A stretch of DNA of 64,000 bases from Acinetobacter nosocomialis (GTDB lineage Bacteria; Pseudomonadota; Gammaproteobacteria; Pseudomonadales; Moraxellaceae): positions 1,922,001-1,986,000 of the forward strand of contig CP107049.1 in NCBI GenBank assembly GCA_025736915.1. The letters are read 5' to 3'. Of the stretch, positions 19,928-34,251 are shown piece after piece. Under the pieces are notes generated by a model. It was not told the DNA's origin. It did not search any database and saw only the letters and a program-made list of their open reading frames with translations. A program made the position numbers and the translations under genes. How positions within the stretch are numbered: the first letter of the stretch is position 1; each line of letters begins with the position of its first letter.

Positions 19928-20241
19928 GAGTAGTGCCTCTAAAAAATAAATCCTAAGCGAGATCAAAAGGTATTTTGATCATAATGCAAGGTTAAACAGT
20001 AGTCGAGATAGAAAAATGACTACCTAAGTTCGCGCAGAAAATATGTCATGTTATTTCGCGAGTTTCTGCGTAGGTGAAGATTTTATCACCATTTTATGGC
20101 AAACCCATAGAATGATCTGAAAACACCTTTTCCTACAAGCGGATTTTTTTTACCAGACATAAAAAATGCACCCATAACATGATAGCAATTCATCGTGTTA
20201 ATGGGTGCATGTTTCCTACTCAATTATTAAAATTGAATATT
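19928..20241. other. Intergenic gap between the thioredoxin-fold gene and ilvD
   Basis: The right part holds the ilvD terminator. The left part should carry the promoter of the minus-strand thioredoxin-fold gene. It also contains an imperfect inverted repeat (ACCTA...CGCAGAAA at 20022-20040 against TTTCTGCGTAGGT at 20063-20075) that may form a leader hairpin. No coding sequence was seen. Confidence 0.5.
20160..20210 (-). terminator. Terminator of ilvD
   Basis: Read on the minus strand, ATGCACCCATTAACACGA pairs with TCATGTTATGGGTGCAT (one bulge) and is followed by TTTTTT. Confidence 0.8.
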
Positions 20242-22071
20242 TTATAAAACGCGTACAGCTCCTTTTGCCGCACTTGTTGTATGCATTGCATAAACTTTTA
20301 ACGCTTTTGATACTTTACGTTTACGTTCTTCTTTCGGATGCCAGCCTTTCGCTTCCTGAACTGTACGACGGTGCGCCATAGTCGCATCATCAACGTTCAA
20401 GTGAATCGTACGGTTTGGAATATCAATTTCAATGGTATCGCCATCTTCAACCAAACCAATTGCACCACCTTCAGCAGCCTCTGGTGAAACGTGTCCAATT
20501 GAAAGACCTGATGAACCACCAGAGAAACGACCATCTGTCACCAATGCACAGTCTTTTCCTAAACCTTTCGATTTAAGATAGCTGGTTGGGTAAAGCATTT
20601 CTTGCATGCCCGGACCGCCACGTGGACCTTCGTAACGAATAACAACGACGTCACCAGCTTTAATGTCATGACCCAAAATTGCATCTACGGCTGCATCTTG
20701 GCTTTCAAATACTCGCGCTGTGCCTGTAAATTTCAAGATTGATTCATCAACGCCTGCAGTTTTCACGATACAACCATCAAGTGCGATGTTGCCGTATAGA
20801 ACTGCTAAACCACCATCTTTAGAGAATGCATGCTCTGCATTACGAATCACGCCTTTTTCACGGTCGCCATCTAAAGTTGAGTAGTAACGGTTTTGTGAGA
20901 AAGCAACTTGAGTTGGTACGCCACCCGGAGATGAACGATAGAACTCATAAACGTCTGCATCTTCAGTACGAATAATGTCCCACTTATCTAATGCATCTTT
21001 TAAAGTTTTCTCGTGCACTGTCGGTACAGATACATCCAGTAAGTTCGCACGGTCAAGCTCACCTAAAATAGCCATGATACCGCCGGCACGGTGAACATCT
21101 TCCATATGAACGTCTTGTTTCGCAGGAGCAACTTTTGAAAGTACAGGAACTCGACGTGATAATTCGTCAATATCGTCCATAGTAAAATCAACTTCAGCTT
21201 CACTTGCTGCAGCCAATAAATGTAGAACTGTATTGGTTGAACCACCCATTGCAATATCAAGGGTCATGGCATTTTTAAATGCAGCCTTAGTTGCAATTGA
21301 ACGAGGCAAAATACTTGCATCTTCTTGTTCGTAATAGCGCTTAGCCAATTCAACAATAAGCTGACCCGCTTTTAAGAATAGTTTCTTGCGGTTTGCATGT
21401 GTCGCAACAATCGAACCATTACCTGGTAAAGATAAGCCTAAAGCTTCGGTTAAACAGTTCATTGAGTTTGCAGTGAACATACCTGAACATGAACCACAGG
21501 TTGGACATGCTGAACGTTCAAATTCTGCAACTTCTTCGTCTGTGTAACTTTCATCAGCCGCAACAACCATTGCATCTACAAGGTCAATCGCTTTTTCATT
21601 ACCGCGGAATTTGACCTTACCTGCTTCCATTGGGCCGCCAGACACAAAAACTACTGGAATATTTAGGCGCATCGCAGCCATCAACATTCCCGGTGTAATT
21701 TTGTCACAGTTAGAAATACATACCATTGCATCGGCGCAGTGTGCATTCACCATATATTCAACTGAGTCAGCAATCAAATCACGTGATGGCAAAGAATAAA
21801 GCATGCCGTCATGCCCCATCGCGATACCGTCGTCCACTGCAATTGTATTGAACTCTTTAGCAACACCACCTGCTGCCTGAATTTCTGCTGCGACAAGCTG
21901 CCCTAGATCTTTTAGATGTACATGGCCTGGAACAAATTGGGTAAATGAGTTGACCACTGCAATAATTGGTTTGCCGAAATCTTCATCTTTCATTCCTGTT
22001 GCACGCCATAAGCCACGTGCGCCAGCCATATTTCTTCCGTGTGTCGATGTTTTTGAACGATAGTCAGGCAT
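20242..22071 (-). CDS. ilvD: Dihydroxy-acid dehydratase
   Basis: Iron-sulfur dehydratase of isoleucine, valine and leucine synthesis. It converts 2,3-dihydroxy-3-methyl acids to 2-oxo acids in the cytoplasm. From the ATG at 22071 (protein start [19 protein letters not shown]) the product is 609 residues, in line with E. coli IlvD. Cluster-ligating cysteines sit in CISNCDK and [13 protein letters not shown]. The DDGIAMGH and [16 protein letters not shown] segments are intact. A GTG 14 codons upstream is an unneeded extension. The gene stands alone, away from the other ilv genes. Confidence 0.96.
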   Translation of the reverse strand: MPDYRSKTSTHGRNMAGARGLWRATGMKDEDFGKPIIAVVNSFTQFVPGHVHLKDLGQLVAAEIQAAGGVAKEFNTIAVDDGIAMGHDGMLYSLPSRDLIADSVEYMVNAHCADAMVCISNCDKITPGMLMAAMRLNIPVVFVSGGPMEAGKVKFRGNEKAIDLVDAMVVAADESYTDEEVAEFERSACPTCGSCSGMFTANSMNCLTEALGLSLPGNGSIVATHANRKKLFLKAGQLIVELAKRYYEQEDASILPRSIATKAAFKNAMTLDIAMGGSTNTVLHLLAAASEAEVDFTMDDIDELSRRVPVLSKVAPAKQDVHMEDVHRAGGIMAILGELDRANLLDVSVPTVHEKTLKDALDKWDIIRTEDADVYEFYRSSPGGVPTQVAFSQNRYYSTLDGDREKGVIRNAEHAFSKDGGLAVLYGNIALDGCIVKTAGVDESILKFTGTARVFESQDAAVDAILGHDIKAGDVVVIRYEGPRGGPGMQEMLYPTSYLKSKGLGKDCALVTDGRFSGGSSGLSIGHVSPEAAEGGAIGLVEDGDTIEIDIPNRTIHLNVDDATMAHRRTVQEAKGWHPKEERKRKVSKALKVYAMHTTSAAKGAVRVL

Positions 22072-22419
22072 TTGTGTTTCCAACAAGTTGTGCTTGAGTG
22101 AAATGACTTCCACTCTGGCTGAATGATACTGATATAGCGTTAGATCAGTCGGAATATTGACTCATCATCATAATTTGATCATTCTCCATTCTATAGAAGC
22201 AAATAATATAGGGAAAGCCAAGAACGATAATACTCAGTCAATATTTAGCAAAACTTACATGAATAATTTTTTATTTTTTTATAACATTTTTTTATCAATA
22301 AAATTTTTTCAATAATTTTTTGTTCACTATTTAAAAACTAAGATGCTCAATCGCCATGAGTTTAGGGCTTCAAACGTTTTTCACGTATACTACCCATAAA
22401 CTCTTTTTGGATTGCATTT
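22072..22419. other. Divergent intergenic region between ilvD and fmt
   Basis: About 350 bp of A/T-rich sequence that must hold promoters in both directions. A TATACT at 22387-22392 is a candidate -10 for fmt. I saw no convincing leader peptide, T-box or attenuator ahead of ilvD, and no coding sequence. Confidence 0.5.
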
Positions 22420-23382
22420 GTGAAAATTATTTTTGCTGGCACCCCCGAATTTGCTGCAACAGCATTGGCGGCTTTATTAAAAACTTCCCATGAAATTATC
22501 GCGGTTTATACTCAGCCAGATCGTAAATCGGGTCGTGGACAAAAACTAACACCATCGCCTGTAAAACAGCTTGCACTTGAACACAATATTCCTGTTTATC
22601 AACCACTCCACTTCAAAGCTTCCACCGAAGAAGGCTTGGCTGCTCAACAAGAATTGGCTGCTTTAGGTGCCGATGTGATGGTCGTTGCAGCCTATGGTTT
22701 GATTCTTCCACAAGCTGTACTCGATACACCTAAATATGGCTGTTTAAATATTCACGGCTCATTATTACCACGCTGGCGTGGTGCAGCGCCCATTCAACGT
22801 GCGATTGCAACAGGTGATGAAGAAACTGGTATCACCATCATGCAAATGGCTGCCGGTTTAGATACAGGCGATATGATGTATAAAACTTATTGTCCAATCA
22901 CTGCCGAAGATACTTCTGCAACTTTGCATGACAAACTTGCAGATCAAGGTGCAACAGCAATTTGTGCGGTACTCGAGTCAGAAGAAACACTACAAAAATA
23001 TTTGGCAGAACGCGAAGTTCAAGACGAAAGCTTAACGGTCTATGCTCATAAACTCGTAAAGTCAGAAGCTCGTATTGATTGGTCAATTGATGCTGTTCAA
23101 ATTGACCGAAATATCCGTGCATTTAACCCTTGGCCAGTCGCTTTTGTTCAACTTGATGAAAATAATGCACTGCGTGTTTGGAACTCTTTAGTTTCTAGTC
23201 AAAGCAAAGCAGATGCCCAAACTGGTGAAATTATTGCAATTGATAAACAAGGCGTGCATGTTGCTTGCGGTGAAAATACATTTATTTGTTTGACGAGTGT
23301 GCAATGGCCGGGTGGTAAAGCATTAAATGCTCAGCAAATTGCACAAACTCAAAAACTTCACGTAGGACAGATTCTGCCATGA
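22420..23382 (+). CDS. fmt: Methionyl-tRNA formyltransferase
   Basis: Transfers a formyl group from 10-formyl-tetrahydrofolate to initiator Met-tRNA. The 320-residue product starts at a GTG and opens with KIIFAGTPEFAATAL. It has the catalytic Asn-His-Asp region (NIHGSLLPRWRGAAPIQRAI and later GLDTGDMM) and a C-terminal OB-fold tRNA-binding domain. The length is typical. The stop overlaps the rsmB start by four bases (ATGA), so the pair is translationally coupled, the common fmt-rsmB arrangement. Confidence 0.96.
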   Translation: MKIIFAGTPEFAATALAALLKTSHEIIAVYTQPDRKSGRGQKLTPSPVKQLALEHNIPVYQPLHFKASTEEGLAAQQELAALGADVMVVAAYGLILPQAVLDTPKYGCLNIHGSLLPRWRGAAPIQRAIATGDEETGITIMQMAAGLDTGDMMYKTYCPITAEDTSATLHDKLADQGATAICAVLESEETLQKYLAEREVQDESLTVYAHKLVKSEARIDWSIDAVQIDRNIRAFNPWPVAFVQLDENNALRVWNSLVSSQSKADAQTGEIIAIDKQGVHVACGENTFICLTSVQWPGGKALNAQQIAQTQKLHVGQILP

Positions 23383-24683
23383 GTCAGGTTAATTCAAATT
23401 CATCACGTTTTAACCTTCGCGCTCAAGTCGTCCAAACGTTACTAAAAGTTCAGCAAGGTCAATCGTTGGCTAGTATTTTAAATACACAGCTCAATCAAGT
23501 TGCAGAGCGTGATCGCGCACTATTTCATGAACTTGTTTTAGGTACATTGCGCCAATGGTTTGCACTTAAATCAATTAGCTTACCTTTGCTCAGCAAACCT
23601 TTAAATAATGAGACAGTAGAAACCTGCCTATACGTTGGTCTTTATCAAGTTTTATGTACGCGTATTGCAGCGCACGCTGCCATCTCGGAAACAGTAGATG
23701 CGACTAAACAACTTGGGTTCCCTGCACTCAGTGGCATTGTAAATGCTATTTTGCGCCGAGCTACTCGTGAAACTGATGAGTTTGAGCAAGGTTTACAACA
23801 AGCACATGGCTTACCAAGTTGGCTTTTTAAACGCTTAAAAAAGGATTGGGGAGAACAAACCGAAGCGCTCTGCCAATCGCTAAAACAAGTTGCACCTTTA
23901 ACCTTACGAGTGAACCAGCGACACATTGGTCGAGATGCTTATTTAGCAAAACTACAAAGTCTCGATATTCAGGCACGTGCGTGTACTCTGTCTGAAGCAG
24001 GTATTGTTCTTGAGCAATCTGTACAAATCACTCAGTTATCTGGTTTTGAACAGGGCTGGTTTTCTGTACAAGATGAACATGCGCAGTTATGCGCAACCCT
24101 ATTGCCTGATTTAAACAATAAAACGGTGATTGATGCATGTGCTGCTCCGGGTGGTAAAACAGCTCACTTACTGGAAAAATTTAAACCAGCACAGTTAATC
24201 GCCATTGATCAGGATGCGAGTCGTTTAGTCCGTGTGACTGAAAACTTAAACCGACTACAGCTAGATCAAAGCCACACTGAAATTCTGGCTGCCGATGCAA
24301 CCGAGTGGACTCCTGCTCAACCTGCAGATTGTATCGTGCTTGATGCACCTTGTTCTGCGACAGGTGTAATTCGACGTCATCCTGACATACGTCTATTGCG
24401 TCAATCTACCGATATAGCTCAAACCATTGAACTACAAAAGCAGATCTTGGACCACATGTGGCAACAACTCAAAGTTGGGGGCACATTGCTCTACATCACC
24501 TGTTCAATTTTAAAAGCTGAAAATGAACAACAGATGATCGACTTCTTTGCAGAACATACCGATGCAAAAGAAGTAAAAATCGAAGCAGTTTGGGGAATCG
24601 AACAAACCCATGGCAGACAATTATTGCCACAAGCACAATCTGGTGATGGGTTCTATTATTGTAAAATCCAAAAAATTGCATAA
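23379..24683 (+). CDS. rsmB: 16S rRNA (cytosine-967-C5)-methyltransferase
   Basis: SAM-dependent methyltransferase that makes m5C967 in 16S rRNA. The 434-residue product has an N-terminal NusB-like helical domain (about residues 10-145) and a C-terminal Rossmann methyltransferase domain. The latter has the SAM motif VIDACAAPGGKTAHLLE and the two catalytic cysteine motifs LDAPCSATGVIRRHPD and ITCSI. It follows fmt with a 4-bp overlap and ends at a strong terminator. Confidence 0.96.
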   Translation: MSQVNSNSSRFNLRAQVVQTLLKVQQGQSLASILNTQLNQVAERDRALFHELVLGTLRQWFALKSISLPLLSKPLNNETVETCLYVGLYQVLCTRIAAHAAISETVDATKQLGFPALSGIVNAILRRATRETDEFEQGLQQAHGLPSWLFKRLKKDWGEQTEALCQSLKQVAPLTLRVNQRHIGRDAYLAKLQSLDIQARACTLSEAGIVLEQSVQITQLSGFEQGWFSVQDEHAQLCATLLPDLNNKTVIDACAAPGGKTAHLLEKFKPAQLIAIDQDASRLVRVTENLNRLQLDQSHTEILAADATEWTPAQPADCIVLDAPCSATGVIRRHPDIRLLRQSTDIAQTIELQKQILDHMWQQLKVGGTLLYITCSILKAENEQQMIDFFAEHTDAKEVKIEAVWGIEQTHGRQLLPQAQSGDGFYYCKIQKIA

Positions 24684-24712
24684 AAAAAGCAGGCTTAAGA
24701 GCCTGCTTTTTT
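24684..24712. terminator. Bidirectional terminator between rsmB and the NSS transporter operon
   Basis: AAAAAAGCAGGCT/AGCCTGCTTTTTT has a 4-nt loop, and its A- and T-tracts serve both converging transcripts. Confidence 0.9.
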
Positions 24713-24723
24713 CTAGACCAGTA

Positions 24724-24867
24724 TCAAAGTGTGTGCTGGTCTTTTACTTCTTCTAAAACTTCATCTAACTCTTCAGGATGCTTAGATAAATGTAAGATGG
24801 ATAAAGCCAGTCCACCCCATACAAACACCATTGAAATGATCATCATCACGATTGCCGAAGTATTCAT
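24724..24867 (-). CDS. metS: MetS-like small subunit of the NSS methionine/alanine importer
   Basis: A 47-residue membrane peptide starting MNTSAIVMMIISMVFVWGG: one transmembrane helix, then an acidic/basic tail (HLSKHPEELDEVLEEVKDQ). It has a perfect AGGAGG seven bases before the ATG and begins 12 bp after the transporter stop, so the two form an operon. This is the layout of the Corynebacterium MetP/MetS methionine and alanine uptake system, where the small subunit is required for transport. The assignment rests on size, topology and position; the symbol is by analogy. Confidence 0.8.
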   Translation of the reverse strand: MNTSAIVMMIISMVFVWGGLALSILHLSKHPEELDEVLEEVKDQHTL

Positions 24868-24879
24868 TATTTTATCCTC

Positions 24880-26358
24880 CTAGCGATCTTTCATTTTGCT
24901 TAACACGATAGCAACGACTGCACAGAAAATTACACTGCCCCAGCCAAAGATACCCTGTAAGCTCATACTATAAGTATCATAGCCATTTTTGATCAAATTA
25001 AAAACAGTCATAGAAAGTGTTGTTAATAAGATTAAAGAAGTAATGACTGTTAAAGTGAAGTCCCAACCTTTACCCAATTGAATGGTTGAAATTCGGTTTA
25101 CATGGTCACGAAGCTCTTTAAGTGCTGAACGTTTAAACCAAGCTACACTAATAATCGATAATAATGCGCCACCAATAATCCCAATGTTATTAATAAAGTG
25201 ATCAACAATATCAACAAGCTTAATTGCATTTACACTTGAGAATAAAATAATTGAAACCAGTGCACTACCACCACCAATAATGGTTACAGCTTTCTTGCGT
25301 CCCCACTTTAACTTATCTTGCATCGCAGCAATCGGTACTTCTAAAATACTAACCATTGAAGAAATACCAGCTACAAATAATGAAGAGAAGAACAAAAGAC
25401 CGAATAGATCAGCACCAGAACCTAAACTTGAAATAATTTTAGGGAAAGCAATAAATGCTAAGCCAATACCACCACTCACGACGTCTTTAACTTCAGTACC
25501 TGCAGCATGTGCCATAAAGCCTAGCGCAGCAAAAATACCAATACCCGCTAAAATCTCTGTCGATGCATTGGCGAAACCAACAATAAGACCAGAACCTGTT
25601 AAATTGGTTTTTGGTTTTAAATAGGATGCATAGGTCACCATGATCCCGAAGCCTACAGAAAGTGAAAAGAAGGTATGACCATAAGCAGCTAACCAAACTT
25701 TATAGTCCATCATGGCAGACCAGTTTGGGGTAAAGAATGCATTTAAACCTTGTGCGGCACCAGGTAAACGCAATGACTGAATCACTAAAATGGTAAATAA
25801 AACAAATAATAAAGGCATGAAAATTTTGTTAGATAATTCAACACCCTTTTTTACTCCACCATATAAAATAATTAAAGTCAGCGCCCAAATTCCAACAATC
25901 GGCCAGAATAAATGACTTACAAACTGTAAATCAAAGCCTGTTGCTTTGGAGGTCTGTAAGTAAGTATTGAAGAAGAAGCCTTCTGGGTCGCTTCCCCACA
26001 TTTGACCAATAGAGAAATAAATATAACTGCCAGCCCAAGTCAGTACACTTGCGTAGTACAAACCGATGATGATACAAACACAAACCTGCCACCATCCTAA
26101 AGTTTCTCCACCCTTAAACAAAGCTCTATAGGCTTTAGGAGGTGAACCTGTACTACGATGACCTACCGCATAATCTAAAAATAGTAACGGTAAACCAGCA
26201 GTAATCAGTGCAAGTAAGTAAGGAATAAGAAACGCTCCACCACCATTTTCATATGCAACGTATGGAAAGCGCCAAATATTACCTAAGCCTACAGCCGAAC
26301 CAACGGCTGCAATAATAAAACCAGATCGTGACGTCCAGTTTTCACGAGAATCTGTCAT
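24880..26358 (-). CDS. Sodium-dependent NSS/SNF-family amino-acid transporter (MetP-like)
   Basis: A 492-residue neurotransmitter:sodium symporter homologue with about twelve hydrophobic segments. The TM1 signature GLGNIWRFPYVAYENGGGAFLIPYLL (broken here: GLGNIWRFPYVAYENGGG, then AFLIPYLL) contains the unwound sodium- and substrate-binding site. FSLSVGFGIMVTYASYL corresponds to the TM6 region. With the small subunit encoded 12 bp downstream, the best guess is a methionine/alanine importer of the MetPS type. The divergent side is a long A/T-rich gap. Confidence 0.88.
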   Translation of the reverse strand: MTDSRENWTSRSGFIIAAVGSAVGLGNIWRFPYVAYENGGGAFLIPYLLALITAGLPLLFLDYAVGHRSTGSPPKAYRALFKGGETLGWWQVCVCIIIGLYYASVLTWAGSYIYFSIGQMWGSDPEGFFFNTYLQTSKATGFDLQFVSHLFWPIVGIWALTLIILYGGVKKGVELSNKIFMPLLFVLFTILVIQSLRLPGAAQGLNAFFTPNWSAMMDYKVWLAAYGHTFFSLSVGFGIMVTYASYLKPKTNLTGSGLIVGFANASTEILAGIGIFAALGFMAHAAGTEVKDVVSGGIGLAFIAFPKIISSLGSGADLFGLLFFSSLFVAGISSMVSILEVPIAAMQDKLKWGRKKAVTIIGGGSALVSIILFSSVNAIKLVDIVDHFINNIGIIGGALLSIISVAWFKRSALKELRDHVNRISTIQLGKGWDFTLTVITSLILLTTLSMTVFNLIKNGYDTYSMSLQGIFGWGSVIFCAVVAIVLSKMKDR

Positions 26359-26983
26359 AGAACACCTAATGTTAAGAGATTACTTATTTTTACTGCTATT
26401 GTTGATTGTTATTCCGCATGCAAAAAAAGAACCAAAAAATACTTTTGTGTTTGTAGAAAATAAAATGAACCTTTTGAGTATTTTTCTTCCCTAAACAAAC
26501 AAGCAAAAATAGAAAATTCTTCCTTAAAGATTTTTGTCCATTTTTTGCCCCTATATAGCTGAACAATACCTGTTTTTATTTCTTTTTACTGTAATTTCCA
26601 TCTGAAATTTTACGTTTTTTTAGAAATTTTGATCTAGTCTGATCATTTTTTAACTGATATTAGTATTTTAAAGCATATTACTGTGCTGCTATATACAATG
26701 ATATTTTCTACCATTTAAATTCTTTTAGATTTCACAAAGTGGATATATCAACTAATTTTTCTCATAATAATAAGTAAAACATCATTTTCTTTTTTTCACA
26801 AAATTTATACTAAGTTCTATAAAATAATTTTCACAACAAAATACATATTTTTGTATAAAAATCAAAAACATATAATATTTTAAAAAATTAAAACTCTATA
26901 AGTTTTTTATACACTATTTTTCATCAATGCATAATTAACTAGATATCTATATCATGCGCTCAAAGATTTCTTTTTCTTAGGAT
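26359..26983. other. Long A/T-rich intergenic region
   Basis: About 625 bp of very A/T-rich DNA between the divergent NSS transporter operon and the beta-barrel gene. It should hold promoters for both. I found no RNA gene, convincing terminator or repeat. A 41-codon frame (26369-26494) has a hydrophobic start but no ribosome-binding site and is not accepted. Confidence 0.5.
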
Positions 26984-26989
26984 ATGATG

Positions 26990-27682
26990 ATGAAGATATT
27001 AAAAATGTCTTTTTTAGCACTCGGGATGAGTCTTAGCGGATTTGCTCAAGCGGATTTTATAGGGGTTAAAGGAGACGTGAGTTACTGGTTTTACGATGGT
27101 AAAGCAAACATGTCTTCACAATTACCAGATGACCAAGATTTAGATCGAAAAGGTAGTGCTCAACTATCATTAGCTTTTGAGCACCCAATTCCATTTATTC
27201 CAAATGCAAAAATTCGCTATGTAAATCTAGATACGCAAACTAAGTCAGAAACCTTAGGCCAAGCTAACTATAAAATTAATTTAGATCATAGCGATTTTAT
27301 TCTTTACTACGAGTTACTCGATAATATTGTGAGTGTAGACGCTGGTCTTGGTGCAACTGTATTAAATGGTGATATCACTGCTTATACTGGCAAACGTGTG
27401 GATATAGATAAAACATATCCTATCGCTTATTTGTCAGGCGAAGTAAAACTTCCATTCACTGGTCTAAGTGCTAAAGGCGAAGCAACCTATACAAACTTTA
27501 ATGATGCAAAAATTACTGATGCATTAGCAGAGGTAAAGTATAAATTTATCGATAATTTAGCAATTGATTTAGGCTTGAAAGCTGGCTACCGCGTACTTAA
27601 TATTGACTTAGATGACTATGATAACAATGACCTTAAATTTGAGTTTAAAGGTCCATATGTAGGCTTGGAAGCACACTTCTAA
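26990..27682 (+). CDS. TIGR04219-type outer-membrane beta-barrel protein
   Basis: A 230-residue exported protein: a signal peptide (MKILKMSFLALGMSLSGFAQA) is followed by alternating amphipathic strands (for example FIGVKGDVSYWFYDG, KIRYVNLDTQT, DFILYYELLDNIVSVDAGLGA). It ends in a strand terminating with Phe (YVGLEAHF), the outer-membrane insertion signal. It resembles the TIGR04219 barrel family, whose function is unknown. Three ATGs stand in a row (26984, 26987, 26990); the TTAGGA just upstream is best spaced for the third. A terminator follows. Confidence 0.82.
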   Translation: MKILKMSFLALGMSLSGFAQADFIGVKGDVSYWFYDGKANMSSQLPDDQDLDRKGSAQLSLAFEHPIPFIPNAKIRYVNLDTQTKSETLGQANYKINLDHSDFILYYELLDNIVSVDAGLGATVLNGDITAYTGKRVDIDKTYPIAYLSGEVKLPFTGLSAKGEATYTNFNDAKITDALAEVKYKFIDNLAIDLGLKAGYRVLNIDLDDYDNNDLKFEFKGPYVGLEAHF

Positions 27683-27699
27683 ATCAAACGTTCAGATAT

Positions 27700-27729
27700 A
27701 AAAAAGAACTCTATATGAGTTCTTTTTTA
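27700..27729. terminator. Bidirectional terminator between the barrel gene and GST
   Basis: AAAAAAGAACTC/GAGTTCTTTTTT with a short loop, at a convergent junction. Confidence 0.85.
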
Positions 27730-27730
27730 T

Positions 27731-28327
27731 TTAAATCATATCTACATAACCTAAATATTCTCGAATTCTTTGACACCATACTCGAATATTTGGATATAAC
27801 TTTAAATCGAAGCCGCCTTCCTCAGCGACATGCGTATATGCATATAAAGCGATATCTGCAATGGTCAATTCATTTCCAACGAGATAATCATACTCTATTA
27901 AAGCTTTATCCATAATAGATAGCGCTTTATGGCCTTTTGGCTGTAAATTATGATATTCCTGTATTCTTTCTGTTGGTAACCCTAAATATTTATTAATAAA
28001 GCGAGCAACTGCAATAAATGGTTCATGACTATACTGCTCAAAGAACATCCACTGATACATTTTTGCTTTAATAAAAGGATCTGTAGGAATAAATTTTGTT
28101 CCTTCAGCTACATAACCTAAAATAGCATTGGATTCACTCAAAACACGACCATCATCCAGCACTAATACAGGTATTTTTCCATTGGGATTTAACGACAAAA
28201 AATCATCTGTTTGAGTTTCTTTGTTTAAAATATCAACATGGATCCATGTATGATTAATTTTTAATAAGGAAAGTAATAATTTAATCTTATAACAATTACC
28301 CGAACTTACATCACCATAAATTATCAT
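27731..28327 (-). CDS. Glutathione S-transferase family protein
   Basis: A 198-residue cytosolic GST. The N-terminal thioredoxin-like domain (about 1-78) has MIIYGDVSSGNCYKIKLLL at the active-site region, the cis-Pro segment NPNGKIPVL and the glutathione gamma-Glu-binding LSESNAIL. The all-helical C-terminal domain includes LTIADIALYAYTHVA, the conserved N-capping box region. I take the ATG preceded by AAGGGAAGTGG; the one eight codons upstream lacks a ribosome-binding site. The substrate is unknown. It lies between the barrel gene and the rrn terminator with no operon partner. Confidence 0.88.
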   Translation of the reverse strand: MIIYGDVSSGNCYKIKLLLSLLKINHTWIHVDILNKETQTDDFLSLNPNGKIPVLVLDDGRVLSESNAILGYVAEGTKFIPTDPFIKAKMYQWMFFEQYSHEPFIAVARFINKYLGLPTERIQEYHNLQPKGHKALSIMDKALIEYDYLVGNELTIADIALYAYTHVAEEGGFDLKLYPNIRVWCQRIREYLGYVDMI

Positions 28328-28463
28328 CGATCCACTTCCCTTATTATGCATACTTAAAAGATTAATTTTCTTGTTACTTATAACAGAACTCTTTCTTAGA
28401 ATTAATATATATCGGCTTTTATTGTCTACTTTATTCAGAGTTTTATATTTATTCCACGCATAA

Positions 28464-28498
28464 AAAACACCCCAATCTCTTTTGAGATTGGGGTGTTT
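28464..28498 (-). terminator. Terminator of the rRNA operon
   Basis: On the minus strand AACACCCCAATCTC pairs with GAGATTGGGGTGTT and is followed by TTTTTA, just past the 5S gene. This is a strong hairpin as expected for an rrn terminator. Confidence 0.92.
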
Positions 28499-28506
28499 GA
28501 ATAATG

Positions 28507-28621
28507 AGCTGGCGATGACTTACTCTCACATGGGTAACCCCACACTACCATCAGCGCTAAGAGGTTTCACTTCTGAGTTCGGGAAGGGATCAGGTGGTTC
28601 ACTCTTGCTATGGTCGCCAGC
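28507..28621 (-). rRNA. rrf: 5S ribosomal RNA
   Basis: About 115 nt. The complementary ends TGCTGGCGA and TCGCCAGCT form helix I. Internal landmarks such as CCCGAACTCAGAAGTGAAAC and GTAGTGTGGGGTTACCCATG are standard for gammaproteobacterial 5S. It is the last gene of the operon, about 175 bp after 23S. The ends are estimated from the helix I pairing. Confidence 0.95.
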
Positions 28622-28796
28622 ACAACTGTTTATGGATACTTGCTTTGGTCTTATTGTTTGCCGAAGCGTTTTCCAAATCTTTACAGATTGGGCTGATTGA
28701 ATCTGAACTTGTTCATTTTATCTAGTGGAATAACTAAATCAAGTTTCTTTGTAGATTTATGAATCGATTGATGCTTTATATACAACTGCTTGGGTG

Positions 28797-31697
<2,901 letters not shown>

Positions 31698-31709
31698 ACC
31701 CCAAACAGT

Positions 31710-32044
31710 CGTCAACACCTACAAGTGAGTGTTGTCCGTGCGATTCTTCATCGCTACTATCTGTTGTCTGTGTACTTAAACACTGTACAGCTTCAATCTA
31801 AATTCATATACCAAAACGCTTGATTCAGTTAATTTGCTAGTTCTCAATTCATCTAGATTAATTGCTTAACCTAAACTCTTGAGTGAACAATTTATTTCAG
31901 ACTCAATTTTGCCAATCTGTTAATGAGTAAACACGCCTTCGTCAGGTCATGCTTAATACCGTGATACTTAAATCACAGAAGTTAATAAACCAAGACCGAA
32001 ATCTCTATTTACTAATTTCTGTAATCCGAACTTATCTTAAGTTC
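31710..32044. other. Spacer between tRNA-Ala and 23S
   Basis: A transcribed spacer of about 335 bp. No third tRNA or open frame was seen. It is expected to carry boxB/boxA-type antitermination elements, but I could not identify these with confidence. Confidence 0.5.
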
Positions 32045-32120
32045 TGGTGGAGACTAGGAGAGTCGAACTCCTGACCTCCTGCGTGCAAAGCAGGCGCTCT
32101 ACCAACTAAGCTAAGTCCCC
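32045..32120 (-). tRNA. tRNA-Ala (TGC)
   Basis: A 76-nt cloverleaf with encoded CCA. The acceptor GGGGACT pairs with AGTCTCC, the D-arm region is AGCTTAGTTGGTAGAGC, the anticodon loop CTTTGCACG reads TGC, and the T-arm is GGAGTTCGACTCTCC. It lies in the 16S-23S spacer. Confidence 0.97.
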
Positions 32121-32175
32121 AGCTTACATCATCAGTTATGTATCTTTTATCTATAACTTCAACCAGTCAAAGTCA

Positions 32176-32252
<77 letters not shown>

Positions 32253-32266
32253 TCAGATACATCTAT

Positions 32267-32293
32267 GAAGAACAACTTGTTGTGGATTCTTAC
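32267..32293 (-). other. 16S rRNA processing stem, 3' half
   Basis: On the minus strand GTAAGAATCCACAACAAGTT and the following GTTCTTC complement the leader segment at 33983-34008 with one extra base. They form the RNase III stalk that brackets 16S. Confidence 0.8.
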
Positions 32294-32311
32294 CAATCGT
32301 CAATCTTTCGT

Positions 32312-33849
<1,538 letters not shown>

Positions 33850-33982
33850 AAATCATTTTGCACCTTATTTAAAGACAAGGTGCCAATTCTGGCTCATCAA
33901 TTACTGACTTAAATTTCGCTCAAATAAACTTCGAGTAATTTAAACCAATCAATCAATGAAAATTATTTCGATTAATCAATCA

Positions 33983-34008
33983 GTAAAAATCCACACAAGT
34001 TGTTCTTC
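33983..34008 (-). other. 16S rRNA processing stem, 5' half
   Basis: On the minus strand GAAGAACAACTTGTGTGGAT and the following TTTTAC pair with 32267-32293 downstream of 16S, defining the pre-16S stalk. Confidence 0.8.
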
Positions 34009-34223
34009 AATTCTCTTAATGATCTTCTTCCTGGTTCGTCACCAGCAAGCTAGGTCGGCTATATTACTCTTAATCTCTTAAAAGTCAACAGGTAATTTCG
34101 ATATTTTTAAAACTTATTCTCAAAACCAACTTATCATCAAATTCATCACTTAAAGCAACCAACTCAATTCTAAGTAACTGTTTTTCAACAAGTTTCTATC
34201 TGCATCACCGCCGATGGATGTGC

Positions 34224-34251
34224 ATTATAGACCATTAACATCCCTTTGCAA
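34224..34251 (-). promoter_or_regulatory. rRNA operon P1 promoter
   Basis: On the minus strand TTGCAA (-35), a 16-bp spacer and a perfect TATAAT (-10) lie about 375 bp upstream of mature 16S. A/T-rich sequence directly upstream of the -35 could act as an UP element. The 16-bp spacer is typical of rrn P1 promoters. Confidence 0.88.

Noticed and set aside
22072..22200. Leader-peptide attenuator for ilvD
   Set aside because: No run of branched-chain amino acid codons and no paired terminator/antiterminator hairpins were seen.
26369..26494. 41-codon frame with a hydrophobic N-terminus in the long A/T-rich gap
   Set aside because: It has no ribosome-binding site, sits 10 bp from a divergent start codon and has an A/T-biased composition expected by chance.
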